From positions 8,494,001 through 8,558,000 of the forward strand of contig JAGUCH010000003.1 in NCBI GenBank assembly GCA_019096065.1: a DNA stretch of 64,000 nucleotides. The letters are read 5' to 3'. A model generated the notes under the pieces. That model was not told the DNA's origin. It saw only the letters and a list, made by a program, of their open reading frames with translations, and made no database searches. Below, in pieces: positions 32,601-45,010 of this stretch. The translations under genes were made by a program, and so were the position numbers. Each line of letters opens with the position of its first letter. Position 1 is the first letter of the stretch. The stretch is from Paracyclopina nana. Its lineage: Eukaryota; Arthropoda; Copepoda; Cyclopoida; Cyclopettidae.

Positions 32601-33365
32601 TTTCATAAGTATTCATTGGGCTCATATTTTTAACATGAATTTACTGTAAGTATTTTTTAAAGCGTCCTTGTATCTTCCGAAATTGATGGTGCGACAAGGG
32701 ATGAATTAGGCGACTCGAGCTCGAAAATGTGTGAGAAACCCAACTTCGTCGTCGCTTTCCAACCTTGGGGCCGACTTTAGTGGCGGAAACGAGGATTTCT
32801 TGGCTCATCCGGTCCATATCCGGACAAGCGTACTGAGCATCACAAAACTTCATTAAGAAAAGTGCGCAGAGATTTGAACGCGCGCAACCACAGCAGTCAA
32901 TTACCAAGCGCTAAAGCTGTATTTTCTAAAAATCGCATTTTACTCCCAAATGATATAACTTATAGTTTGCAAGCATAAATAGGTATTTGTAGTTTAAGAC
33001 TTATACATTTTGGGCTCGTAAAAGAGGTCTTCAGTGGCGGTCTTGAACGCGACAAATCACCGTTTCGGTTTCAGGTAGTAGCGGCAGTGCCCAAACTTTC
33101 ACTGTAGTGAGTGCGGTGTGAAGCCTTGGGAAATCAGGTACCCGTGTGGTAGAAGTAACCCATAGTGCCCGGGCGTGGAAAAAAAGCAGGCGAATTCAGT
33201 TTCCTCAAGGAAAGGGAAGGGGAAAGGTGGTGCTGTAAGCAAGCGTTGACTTCCTTGCTTCGCATAATTGGATGAATACTTATAAAAAACCAACAATAGG
33301 AAATGGACTATTTCCACCGACAAAAGTGATTCCGTGTGCAAATTTTTCTCGCAACATCGATCATC
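29629..33365. other. Intergenic, PPP4R3 to ETS gene
   Basis: 3.7 kb. It begins with the PPP4R3 3' UTR; no canonical AATAAA is close to the stop. The open frames here (for example 30324-30731 +) show no family features. No repeats or RNA genes recognised. Confidence 0.5.
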
Positions 33366-35059
33366 ATGGATGCAGTAGACTTGTATTCCAACCAATTGCT
33401 TCCCATGCCGCACCCACATGGACCTGGGGCCACTCCCTCTCACCACTCGCCACTCCCACCTTTAAGCTCGGCACTCACTATGCCTAATTCGCCATCGTCG
33501 CAAGGTGAGTCAAATTATGCGCAAAAGTTAATTTGCTTTTAAAAATATCGTTTTGAGCTCTCTCCAAACTTTTCTTATTATAAATAGCTCATAATTCCCG
33601 ATTATCGTTCTGCCTGATTCTCAGGTCCTAAGCAAATCATACAACATTCTTTTATGAAGCATCTATCAGCTTTTTTTCAATTCAGCAGCAAATGAATTTT
33701 TGATACTTTGGCCCAAAAGCCTTCAACGCAAAAATTGAAAAGAGAAAACCTTTTGTATTGCAAGTTTTACATGCTACAAAAATAACAGATTACTGCAAAT
33801 TAAAATAAACTAAGATTTGCGGCATGATGACAATTCCAAAGAATGTATAGTAAAAAATTGCTTAAGATGGCGAGTAAATTAGAAGCAAATCAAATACATT
33901 CGTGAAACAATAGTCTTGGTTAATTTATTGGGGAAAAAAGTAAAATACTTTGGTTACAGAATAGCCCATGGCTGATTTTTCTGTTACAGATAGCAAAAAG
34001 TATTCTGCCATGTCCCTGTTCAACAACAATGTCATGGGCTACGGCTCCATGGCGAGGAAATATGGCGAATACGCAGCGTACTATCCGCACTACGACACAT
34101 TTAGTAGCAACTCTGCGCACCACCAAGGGCCAGGAAGTGGAGGTGGGCCTCCAGTGCCTCAGTCAGATGCTTGGCAGCCTCAAGATCTTCACCATGTGCA
34201 ACACTCCATGTCAAGTTATTACACGCACCACCCCGCCTTTTTACCCGCCCACCATGGCCCAACCGCAAGAGATTTTCGCGAGGCTGCAGCTGCACAGGTG
34301 AACTCGAAAAAATATTGGAATGAGAGGAAAATTCAATAGTTTTATAAAAATTATCAGGGTATGGCGCATAATGATGGCAATCAGCCCATGATTCCCGCCA
34401 CATTGCTGGCTGGCTATCAGGGCAGCGGGCCGATTCAATTATGGCAATTTTTGCTTGAGATGCTCACAGATCGAGCTTGCCAACATATCATCAATTGGAC
34501 CGGCGATGGGTGGGAATTCAAGCTGAGCGACCCCGACGAGGTAAGCTAGCAGTGGCGCAAACTCTTGCAGCTAAGGTTGCGTGAGCGCGACTTGAAATGT
34601 TGCGCGCGGAGAGCAAAGCACTTTCTTTTGATGGATAGCATCTTCTTTCATATGATGATCTTCCACTCCATTTTTCAAGGTCGCCAAAAGATGGGGGCAG
34701 AGGAAAAATAAGCCCAAGATGAATTATGAGAAGTTGTCTCGCGGTTTACGCTACTATTACGACAAGAACATCATTCACAAGACAGCAGGAAAGAGGTGGG
34801 GATTTTCTCTTAGCATACAAGCACAATGGATGTTGGCAACTTTTCCTATGCTTTCAGATATGTGTACAAGTTTGTCTGCGATCTCCAGTCTCTGTTGGGC
34901 TACAGTCCAGAGGAGCTACAAGCCATGGTGGCACAACAACAACAGCACCAACAACAACAGCACAGCTCTTCCACGCCTTTATCCTCCATAGAAGCAAATA
35001 TTCATGATGGATCCTCGCCACCGCCAATATCTCAGCCTTTAAAGAGAGAAGTGGACTAG
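33366..35059 (+). CDS. ETS-domain transcription factor, Ets1/pointed type
   Basis: Exons 33366-33504, 33990-34297, 34358-34540, 34680-34795, 34858-35059; 315 residues. The ETS domain starts at [13 protein letters not shown] and runs through [53 protein letters not shown] and [20 protein letters not shown]. This is the Ets1/Ets2/pointed signature, distinct from GABP, Elk or PU.1. The recognition helix with both arginines (LSRGLRYYY) is intact. The N-terminal half is His/Pro/Tyr-rich with no Pointed (SAM) domain; the C-terminus has a poly-Q/H stretch and LKRE, a sumoylation-type motif. The start ATG follows ATCATC and is the first in frame. A PNT-less product resembles the Drosophila pointed-P1 arrangement, but upstream PNT exons could lie elsewhere. 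Confidence 0.9.
33505..33989 (+). other. First intron of the ETS gene
   Basis: 485 bp, AT-rich, GTGAGT donor and TGTTACAG acceptor; nothing else seen. Confidence 0.6.
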
Positions 35060-35128
35060 CAAATGCTTTAATTTTACTATTTTTACAATTTTAGTTACCT
35101 ATACTGCATTTATTTTTTGTTATCCAAC

Positions 35129-35134
35129 AATAAA
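35129..35134 (+). terminator. Polyadenylation signal of the ETS gene
   Basis: AATAAA 70 bases after the stop codon. Confidence 0.75.
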
Positions 35135-37399
35135 TGGAAAATATTCTAGAAGGGCGCTTTTCACAATGCAACATTTGATTGGTAGGAATTGTGCGCTTTT
35201 TGCACGAAATCCAATTTTGAAGTCCGCCCCAAAAAGTTTACAACAGGAGATGGCATATAGAATACACACGTCTCTCTTTATCGAGCTTGTAGTTGAGTAG
35301 TAGCTGCAAAATTCCCCAGAGATCCATTTTTAGGGGCACGAGCACAGTAGGAACATTCGAGGGCAAAGCAATGAGCCATGGGAGCCTGTATCACGGCCAG
35401 TGCTTTCCACTGTGCTGCAGCTCGCACAAAAGGGCCCAAATCGACGTTGTTACACTCATTTTTGTGCCCTGAATCAGAAATGAAGTCATGTTTAGCAGAA
35501 ATTTGCGCACAGGTTCACGCACTCTGCATACTGATCGCGTGCAAGTACTCTATATACATATTCAACGGGCCTCATTATAGATAAGCTGCCAGTTTATGGG
35601 GCTTACATCCTGGGCTGCCAGTTTGAAAAGAACAACTTTATTCATTCATGCGTGGAAAGTAGCCATAAGGCATCAGTGTCTTATTATGTATCGTGCTTTT
35701 TCTTCCTACGGAATTGAAAAGCTACTCCCGATCACTCTTATGCGCCATCACAATTCAATGGAAAACGATTGCAGCTCGTCCTCGTTGCATTGTGGCCACC
35801 GCCTGCACACAAGAGACTTCAGTCACAAAAATCTCTTTCAACCATATTCAAGAAAGCAGCATTTCTCTGATGCTCTGCTGCACTTTGTGCACTGAAGACC
35901 TCCACTATTTTTATTTGTAGGCAAGCTTCCAAATAGTAATTCTTAGTTCCGTTGATAGAGACTTCTTCGAGAAAAATGCAGCAACTATGAATTAAAAGTT
36001 TTACTTTTTCTCATTTTAATTTGGGGCAATAGTTATTTTAGTTTAGTTATCTAGCCAGCAATCGAAAACCAGCGCAAATATCACAATGTTCGGTTTTTTC
36101 TAGTCGAAGAAATGAGGACTATTTTTTTAAATTGTCCCCTAGCTATAGCAATATTCGGAAAGCCAAAAAACAAAGTAGATTTTATTTTTCAATAAATAGC
36201 CAGGATCTCATTGACTTCATGAGCCCATTTTGCTCAAAGCCGTAACCGTAAACAAAACCAGCTGTCAACAATCTGTAATTGAGTTTCCAGTTTTGCCGAA
36301 GCAATACATTAATAGTTTAAGCACGTTGAGATTGTTTTTGGTTCAAAAGTGAAAAGTGTTGCAGACTTTAAAAATGAAAAGAGATCCTTTAGTTCAGTGG
36401 ACACCTCAGTTTTCCAAGAAAAAAACACGCGTGCTTAACCTGAAGCTTCACACTTAACTTACGTGGTGAGTCAGTCTCATTTTCTGTAAATCAGTTTCTT
36501 TTGATATCTAGATCAATTTGTCATTTATGATGCGCGGTGATTTTTGTTGTTGCTTTTTACCATCATTGAATATTTCGAAATAGGCTCGTAAATCACGTGG
36601 ATGGAAACGAATTACAGCAGCATTCTTTTCTCCTCGCTTTGCTTTGCGATCAAAAACAAAACATGCAGCAAATACATTGACAATAATTTTTCGTGGTACA
36701 AAAAGGCCATTGTCTCTGTAATTCATGACTCGAATCCATCATTGGGTTGGTTGAGTATCAGTCGTGGTAGCACTGGCAGTAATCCGTCACTTGGTTGGCC
36801 AAGAAAAGGAAGTTCTTGATCTTCTAAAATCTAGATGTCAGCATGAGTGGGTTGGGACACGCGACGATTAAATCAGGACCAACAATAGAACAGAACTTAA
36901 TTAAAAAGCCTTCGCAATTGGCCAAAAATGTATCTTACTTAATAGCACAATATTGTGCATTTGCAAGCAAATACAAATGTGTTGTAGGCAGATAATTTGA
37001 GGCATCCAAATCGATAGCTATCAAAAGTGGAATGTGACAGGGCATTTCCGATTCCCAATCGGAATGTAAATGTAGTAGTAGTTGATGCGCGCTGCTGTAG
37101 TCGTATTCGTTGTATTCAGATGTATCGAGGAGCCAACGGAGCGCTCAGAGCTCTTCTTCCTTTGGCGCGCGCACACCACAGATCTTTCAGCACATTTTTG
37201 GATATTGCGCTTTCACTACTGCACCATTGACATCTCAGCCGAGGAGAGAGAGAGAGGCATGTCCAAAAATTCGGCCGTATTGTCATGACACTTTGTAAGA
37301 ATTTCACCAGCTGCGACTAAAATGGAAGAAGCCTTATGACATTCCACCGCGACACACAAAGTAAGCTTTTAGTCCATGCTACTGACTGCCCTCGTATTG
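35135..37399. other. Intergenic, ETS gene to inverted-repeat element
   Basis: 2.3 kb of AT-rich sequence without supported genes. Around 36735-36800 a 20-base phrase (aatccatcattgggttggtt-like) occurs twice in imperfect copies, probably a local duplication. Confidence 0.45.
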
Positions 37400-37658
37400 C
37401 TAATTATGGGGGAACTTTTTTTGTCCGAAAATCAAGTTGTAAAATGACCGACAAGTCTAGTTGCAAAATGTCCGACAGCTACTGCGTTTTTTGCCCGACA
37501 GATTTGTCATAGTTGTAGAATGTCCAACAAATAGAATGTTAAATGTCCGACAGGATTTGTCAAGTTGCAAAATGTCCGACAGATGTTATCAAGTTGCATC
37601 TTACACCTAGGAGCTTCTATAGTCAAATAATTTAATGCAAGGGTGAAAATGTGACTTA

Positions 37659-37818
37659 AGGGCGTTCTCATATTGGACTTTAGCTTACCAAAACCTGATT
37701 TTGGTTAACCAAAAACTGGTTTTAGTCAAGCGCTATGTAGTGCCTACCTACCGAAAACAGGTTTTTGGTTAACCAAAATCAGGTTTTGGTAAGCTAAAGT
37801 CCAATATGAGAACGCCCT
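37659..37818. mobile_element. 160-bp perfect-ended hairpin (MITE-like)
   Basis: The left arm starting AGGGCGTTCTCATATTGG is repeated in reverse complement at the right end; arms are about 65 bp with a loop of about 30. It contains inner GGTTAACC palindromes. It sits inside the 827-bp element, either as a nested insertion or as an internal palindrome. The flanking duplication is not clear. Confidence 0.75.
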
Positions 37819-38030
37819 ATAATACTTTGCTATTAGAATTGCATTTCCAAAGCTTTCTTGAAATAATCAACAACAATGATGAGAAATTTTGAGAAGCAGT
37901 TAAACCGGACTTTTCATTTCTTGAGAATTGATATTGTGATGGCTTAAAAGAAAGCCCAAAAATACTGTCAGGCTTATTACAAGTATTTCAAACTTTTTGG
38001 ACTTTTCACTTGGCCATTTCCAACTTTTTT

Positions 38031-38220
38031 CGGTCATTTTGCATCTGTACCAAATGTGTCGGGCAAAAAACGCACCCGTCGCCAAAAATGTGTCGGTCAT
38101 TTTGCATCTATACCAAATGTGTCGGGCAAAAAATGTACCCGTCGCCAATAATGTGTCGGTCATTTTGCAACTATACCAAATGTATCGGACATTTTACAAC
38201 TTGACTAAATGTGTCGGACA
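38031..38220. repeat. 63-bp tandem repeat, about three copies
   Basis: CGGTCATTTTGCA recurs at 38031, 38094 and 38157, a 63-bp period, forming the right terminal array of the element. Repeated reading frames across it (for example on the minus strand at 37900-38163) are artefacts of this repeat. Confidence 0.8.
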
Positions 38221-38242
38221 AAATGATGGAGCCCCTAATTAT

Positions 38243-38546
38243 ATGGCAAGATCCCCGACGAATTGCTGCATTCTTAATGGCTTTTTTAGTCGCGGGTTGC
38301 CAATCCCGGAATGGCATTACGAATTGCCCTTTAAACACCCATTTCATTACATCGTATAAGCCGTCAAGGTTCTTCTGCTTCTTCTTGGCACTTTGTGAGC
38401 GAAAATCTGGAAGCATGAATGAATTTTGGTGCAATAAAGAAGTGTGCTCTTCTCACATGCCACTCATTTTGAGCATTCAAAGGCGCAATATCACAAAGTT
38501 GTTTCGCGCGCGTGCCAACTGCTTTTTCATTTCCCCGTTTTTCAGG
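38243..38546. other. Upstream region of the glutamate receptor
   Basis: About 300 bases between the transposon and the receptor start. It ends in a splice-acceptor-like TTTTTCAG one base before the ATG, so the receptor probably has an upstream non-coding exon that I cannot place. Confidence 0.45.
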
Positions 38547-41500
38547 ATGGTTAAGCAAGTGCTCATACTTCTAAGCTGGATGATCTGCCCCCTGCAGCTA
38601 CTTGAAGCCGTCCACCATCTTGGCTCTGCAAATGAAGGAGGTGAACTTCTCATAGGTGCCATTTTCAACAAAGAACAATATCCACTTGATGCCATCCAGG
38701 TAAGAACAGATAATTAGCTGCAAGGAATTCTCTTGAAGTCTGCATGGGAGCTAGTTTCCTTTTTAATTGGAGAGTATCAAGCAAAGCCAAACAGCTCAAA
38801 CAAGAAGTTTGCCAATTTGGCATTCTAAAGAATGAATGTGGCGTGAATCCTCTGTATTAGCATGTTCATATTCTTCTATTTTGTGACAGGCTTCGCTGGA
38901 TTTGCTAAATGAACAAGTGTCTCTGGTAATCGGGTCATATCCTACTGCTGCTTCGTCTCGATTCCGACTCGTGCTGGACCGATTGACGACCGACAACAGC
39001 AGCTTTCGTTTGTCTAAGATGGTTTGTAAAGCGCTGCAAACAAGAGGCTATCATGTTCTCATCGGACCATCTGATCCTTCCTTGAGGAACATCATCAAAC
39101 TCTCACATATCCATTATGCCACTGTAGCTGTTGTAGAGATCGCTCGACACGACAACAATTGAGGCTTTTGCAGACAATTCTGCAGATTGAAAAGAAAGTG
39201 CAATTTTTTACTGCTAGCTCTCCTTTGTAGCCCAGATGCTTTTGCTCGTAGAGCTGTCTAATGAATTTTTTGCTGCTACTGCTGCTGCTTCTTCTTGGAG
39301 GAAAAACTGCCATGTTCTGGCTAAATATATGTGTATTCCTAAATGAGGAATTATTAATGTACTTTACTCAGCTTTGGCAAGAAAACATGTCAGCCACTCA
39401 GTGGCCCTGTTTGTATCCAAACAAGGTTATTGGGGAAAGCAGCAGTATATTTACTGATTGGTGTCAATCTCTTATTCAATCCTTTAAGGAGGTGGAGGCT
39501 CCTTCCTCTGGCCCACACTTGCATTTGATAAGCCCAACTGCACACTATAAGTACTCAACACGAGTTAATGCCTAATGCTGCAATTAGTCGCAAAAAGACG
39601 AGAAAAAGCTAATTTCCTACACACATCAGTTTTCTGCTTACTTGTGCGAGCTTGATTAATTACGATGAGAGGCTTTCTTTTTTATCTGCAAGCAAGAATT
39701 TGATCTCTTCCTTGATACCAGATATCTTGCTGATTGGGTGTCATCATCATAGTGATAAAATATGTTGTACATTCAGGGTGTTGTGAGAGTTTGATTGACT
39801 TTTTCAGCGTCCACGTTCAATCTATCTGTGATGCAGTCGACGTGCCACATTTCGAGAACCATCCAAGCTTGGATGCTCGTTACAAGGCCATGCTTTCTAA
39901 AAGTAGTAGTACAAACAACTACAGTACTAACATTTTGGCTGTGAATTCCGCCACCGAGCAGCGTCTCTCCATCAATGTCCACCCGAGGCAAGAGGACGTG
40001 AACTTGGCGTTTCGAGACCTCGTCTTGTTCCGAGGCTGGACACGGGTGGCCATTTTGTACACCGGGCTCAGAGACGGAGACGGAAGCGGCGCTTCAGCTT
40101 TTCACCTCCAGCATTTGCTGCTACAACGCGATGTTGACTGCCTCACCAGAAGACTGCCCAAAAGCTCCGACGTGAGTATTATTATATGGCCTCCTCCCAA
40201 AATCCGCTTTTTTCTCTCTCTCTAAGCTGCCAACGCTGAAATGACCTCCTTCTTATGTTGTGTGGCACTTGCAGGGTTTTTCAAAATCGAGGCTAGCTTC
40301 TTCTTCCTCTATTTGGTCAGGAGCTCGCTCGCTTTCCAATTACTGTACATGAAAGTGCACGGCGCAAAATTACGCCCCATTATTTGCCAACTTCTGTTAA
40401 CTTTGTGATAAAGCCTTTGAGCAAAAAAGCAGTGGTCCATTTCCAGTGCCCGTCATATATAGCTCAAATAAAGGCCAAAGGAAAAAAGGCACTTGAGCGC
40501 AAATCTTGTTCACCTTTGAGCGAGGGCTATCGCAATTTAACGCCCTTTGTTTAGTGTATGATAAGAAGCACGTAGAGACCATTTGCAGGCCGGTTGAGCC
40601 ATCCAAAAACTAACCACGGATGCTACCCACTCAGCATGTTGTATATATATATAGTTTATCTCTAGCTGCAGAATAAAAGGCTAATGGAACTTCTATCTTA
40701 GCCACTGTATGGTATAAAGGCAACAATGGACAAAAAAGGCTAGCTTTTCTTCGATTTTCCGACGCAATACGGCCGTGTATGTATGAAAAAAAACCTTCAA
40801 TTTTGCACACAGGATGAAGAATCCACGCTGGAAACGTTGCTGGAGCTTAAGCAGAAAGAGTACACGAACATTTTGTTTGAGCTCCCCCATGGGATGAGCG
40901 TCTCCAAGTTCTTTCAAGTGGCAACCAAGATTGGCCTCAGTGGGGAGGAAGTCCATTTCATTCTTGTTTCCCTCGATTTTGACGGAGAATCCTTGGACGG
41001 CGTGACCGAGCTGCGAAAAGACCAAAGCGTGTTCAACAACTTCAATCAACAGCCTAAACAGCCGAGCTCTCGTCGCGGTCGTGGTAACACCATTCGCTTT
41101 AATTGCCAGCCATTATTCGCACTAATTGATCTTTCAGAAACGCTGCAGGGCCTCGGAGGTCCCAAGTTTTACTGGGAGCGAACTGAGGAAGAGCTGGAGC
41201 TGTACAACGAGATGATGAAGCAGGACGAGGAGCTGAACAATGGCACTAAGAACCACCTGAAAAGCTTCACCTTTTATCGGCTGCTATTAGTCGACCATCC
41301 GAGCACCAAAAGCCTGCTCAGCAGGATTCAGCAAGTGAGGCAAGATCGGCTCAAGTGGAACCACTTTGGCTTCAGCCCAAGGACGACCTCATCCTCATCA
41401 CCATCGAGTGCGGATCAAAACTTTAATGACAGTAATGAGCCCATCCTTGAGCATTCTTTGCTATAGCATTTCAGATATGATGTAGTATATGACAACCCTA

Positions 41501-44500
41501 CGCGCTCTTCGCGCATGAACGGCTATTTGAGCTTACGCGCGAGTCATGCATAACAAATATGCTTCCGAAGACTAATAACCAACGTTGTTGTGTGTATTGG
41601 CCAGTAAAGCAAATGATCCATTCATTTCTATTTTCAGCGCAAGACGATGGCAAACTTTTGTCCCTGGAATCCGCCGTTCTCCATGACACGCTCCTCGTTT
41701 TGGCCGAGGCCGTGAGGCTGCTCAACTTTGACTCCGTCCTGGCTGCCACGAACGTTTCTTGCAGTGAGGAACGCTCTTGGGACCTCGGGTCAACCTTCTT
41801 CAATTACATCAACTCGGTGGAGACTGAGGGCATCACTGGCAAGATTCGATTTGACGTGAGTAAACGCGTTATTTGCCATTTATGCATGAATGCACCCAGC
41901 AGCTCGTCGTCGCGTGGCGCCTAATTAGAAAGCAGCAGCATTCGACGCGGCTTTCACACTTTGGAGACATGTGAAAGGGTCAAGATTATACACGGAAGAA
42001 CCCATTCAACACCTGTCACTAGCAAATATTGGAGATCTCATTGATCTCAAGGGCACATTCTTCATGTGTGCCACATGGGGAAATTGAGGCTCCCAAAAGT
42101 GAGCACGTCAAAGTTGGCTAAAGAAAAGTGAAAGCTTTTACTTAAGTGTATAACAGTCAGACAAAATTAGAAATTAGGTCTCGTGTGAGCGCTTATACGA
42201 AGCTTTTGAAAAAAGGGGGAAAGAATGGGATCTCTTCTATAATCTTCAAGTCATTTGCATGGCCTTCATTTGCACATTAATCTCTCGCCGGGATCATTAG
42301 GAAAGCCAACATACTATATGCGGCTTTTACACGCTTATCTCTCCATACCAAGCTGTATATAGTGGTCACACACTTATATGTTCCACAGGGCGGAAGACGT
42401 TCAACGTTGTCGTTAAAGGTGATGCACTACTCGGCCATGACCAACAGCATCACCAACGTGGGTGATTGGACGACCAAGAATGGCCTCACAATTGTCGACT
42501 CCGAGACACTGATGACCGTTGATAATAATACCGAGGTTGAAACTCTCATTGTTGTGACCAAAGAAGAAAGGCCTTATGTCATGCTCAGACCTGGTCAAAA
42601 GGGGAACGCGGCTTACGACGGATTTGCCATCGATCTGCTTAAGGTATTTGAAAAGCAGCCTTTTTGGGCCGCGCGCTTCATTTACTTTATATTAGAGCAA
42701 GATTGATTTTCCGCTGGCCACGAAGCCTTTATTGTCCCAAGGGACCATTAAAATGTCGTAGTCGTTTCTAGGCCATCTCTGATGTGTCTGGGTTCAAGTT
42801 TAAACTCTACTCCGTTCCGGATCAAATTTATGGAGTCGAGGACCACGAGACTGGCGAATGGAACGGAATTGTGAGGCAACTCCTTGACAGGCGAGCAGAT
42901 TTGGCCGTCGCCTCCATGACAATTAATTACGCCAGGCAAACCGTGATTGACTTCACCAAACCGTTCATGAACTTGGGCATTGCCATTCTCTTCAAGTCGC
43001 CAAAGGATCCGGCCACGGAGTTGTTCAGCTTCATGAATCCGCTGGCGCTCGAGATTTGGATGTACATTCTGTTCGCCTACATTTTGGTGTCTATCACGAT
43101 CTGGATTGTGGCCAGATTCTCTCCGTACGAGTGGGCCAGTCCCAATCCCTGTGACGAGACAGCTGGTCTGGTCTTTCAAAATGATTTCACTCTGCCAAAC
43201 AGTTTCTGGTTCGCCATCGGCACTCTCATGCAGCAAGGGTAATTTCTCCTAATTGATCATTGTAACTTTCTACAGTTCAGAAATAGTGATGATAAAATTA
43301 ATGATACATGGAAATCATACTGCAAACTTTCACCAACTTGGGAACTAGGAGAAAGCTCACATTATACACGTAGCAGCATTGGATATATATATACTATATA
43401 CATGGGTTAAATTAGCTAGCAGTGAAAGCCCTTCATTCGGTGCATTTCTTGAAGTTTTTACGACGGCCCTGCATGCTATTTGATAGCAGCAGTATTCGGA
43501 CGGTTTTTTATCTAAATGTGTCTTGAAAATGTGAACAGCCATAATAATAGTGGATCAACATTTTTGTCTGTGTGCGAGCATGGCAATCTGGTGTGTGGGA
43601 AGGGAGTTAAAGTCTGCTTTGGCCTCGTTTTTCCAGCTCTGATTTGAATCCCCGAGCTGCGTCGACCCGAATCGTCGGTGGGATTTGGTGGTTCTTCACC
43701 CTCATCATCATATCATCTTATACAGCAAATTTGGCTGCCTTTCTCACCGTGGAAAGGATGGCAACTCCCATTGAGTCCGCGGATGATTTGTCGGACCAGA
43801 GTGTCATCAAATACGGAACCCTTCTTGGCGGATCCACCATGACTTTCTTCAGGTACACACAGCCAATCTCTGCAGTTTCCATGTTCCGGTCAAATACTAT
43901 GAATGTATGGTATTTATGGCTTCGAGAAACTGCCATTTGTCTCATAAATAAGAGCGCTAAAACTTGCTCTTGCAGCAACATTTTTTACGAGCTCGTGCAG
44001 AAAGTATTGAAGGTCATATATTCTTAACTTACTGGCCAGTTGTACTGTAGTATATCTTTTCTGTTGCAGAGATTCCAAAGTGGAGCGCTACCAAAAGATG
44101 TGGCGCTACATGGAAAGCCACACGAACGAGACGTTCGTTCAGTCCTACGAGGAAGGCGTTGAGCGAGTCCTGCGAGGAAATTATGCATTTTTGGCTGAAT
44201 CCGCCATGATTGATTATCTCATTCAGCGCAACTGCAACTTAACTCAAATCGGCGGCCTGCTCGACAGCAAAGGATACGGCATTGCCACTCCCAAGGGATC
44301 CAAATGGAGGGACAAAATCAGCAAGGCCATTCTCTTTCTTCAGGTAAACCTAGTATATGTTATATTTCACTTGCATCACAAATATTAAGCATATTTTATG
44401 CAGGAAAAGGGAGTGATTCAAATGTACTACGATAAATGGTGGAAGTCCCATGGGAGGTGGCCCCGTTCCGATGATCATGAATGCGGCCGAAAGGGAGCAA

Positions 44501-44958
44501 ATACCGAGCGGAAAAACTTGGCCAATGCCCTCGGAGTGGTCAACATTGGCGGCGTTTTTGTCGTTCTTCTCGTGGGCCTTGCTTTCGCGGTCATCGTGGC
44601 CATCTGCGAATTCTGCTGGAAAACGAGCTCGCTCAACGCGAAAGCCTCAGAGAACATTGTTCAAACTTCGCCTTTGAGGCGAAATTCTCGAAGATTTACT
44701 TCGTTTGAGCGAAGGCGGAGCCGCAAATCATTGTGTGCTGAGATAGCCAAAACTTTGGTTCCGCACCTCATTTGTGATCCTGTCGAGGACGCCGGTGAAA
44801 TTGACGACTCCTCGTATCCCTCGAGCACCGAGCTGAAGCGGAGAAAGTCGTCTCATTTCATGGAGCCAGCTCAACATTTCGTAGACGATGACGAGTCCAT
44901 CTACCATCACGTCCCTGCCCCTGTAGCGTCGCTACACGTTCAATTCGGAAGTAAATAA
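38547..44958 (+). CDS. Ionotropic glutamate receptor, kainate type
   Basis: Ligand-gated cation channel subunit. Exons: 38547-38699 (signal peptide, [12 protein letters not shown]), 38890 to about 39122, 39808-40171 ([17 protein letters not shown]), 40813-41083, 41138-41431, 41638-41855, 42389-42643, 42772-43238, 43637-43852, 44070-44343, 44404-44958. The amino-terminal domain is followed by S1 ([16 protein letters not shown], with the glutamate-binding Arg), TM1 (near 43050), the pore GTLMQQGSDL with Q at the Q/R site, TM3 [16 protein letters not shown]2 with GGSTMTFF and LAES, and TM4 ([14 protein letters not shown]). Ligand residues are intact. The amino-terminal domain has a long polar insertion (about 41040-41270). 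The junction between the second and third exons is unresolved. An AATAAA overlaps the stop (44954-44959). Confidence 0.9.
40172..40812 (+). other. Receptor intron with (TA)n run
   Basis: 641 bp between phase-0 junctions (GAC/GTGAGT and CACACAG/GAT). It contains a short TA run at 40642-40653 and nothing coding. Confidence 0.6.
41856..42388 (+). other. Receptor intron
   Basis: 533 bp, phase 0, GTGAGT donor and TTCCACAG acceptor. No other feature. The 398-bp intron at 43239-43636 is likewise empty. Confidence 0.6.
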
Positions 44959-45010
44959 AGCTTGAAGCGGCTGTCTAGCTCCCCAATTTATTTTATCAAT
45001 GCTACACCGA

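Larger units (their letters stand above)
37408..38234. mobile_element. Foldback-like non-autonomous transposon, 827 bp
   Basis: Flanked by an 8-bp direct repeat CTAATTAT (37400-37407 and 38235-38242), a target-site duplication. The ends start with a G-run (GGGGG / rc GGGCTCC) followed by TTTTGTCCG. Each end holds an array of short units around the phrase TTGCAAAATGTCCGACA; the left array (37430-37595) is in one orientation and the right array (38031-38220) in the other, so the element can fold back. No transposase frame is present. Eight-bp duplications are typical of hAT; terminal arrays resemble Foldback elements. The superfamily is inferred, not certain. Confidence 0.75.

Noticed and set aside
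36735..36800. Repeated SNPSLGW reading, peptide-precursor-like
   Set aside because: Only two copies, no basic cleavage sites, no signal peptide; more likely a short DNA duplication.
37900..38163. Minus-strand repetitive protein frame
   Set aside because: The repeats mirror the 63-bp DNA tandem repeat of the transposon end; not a gene.
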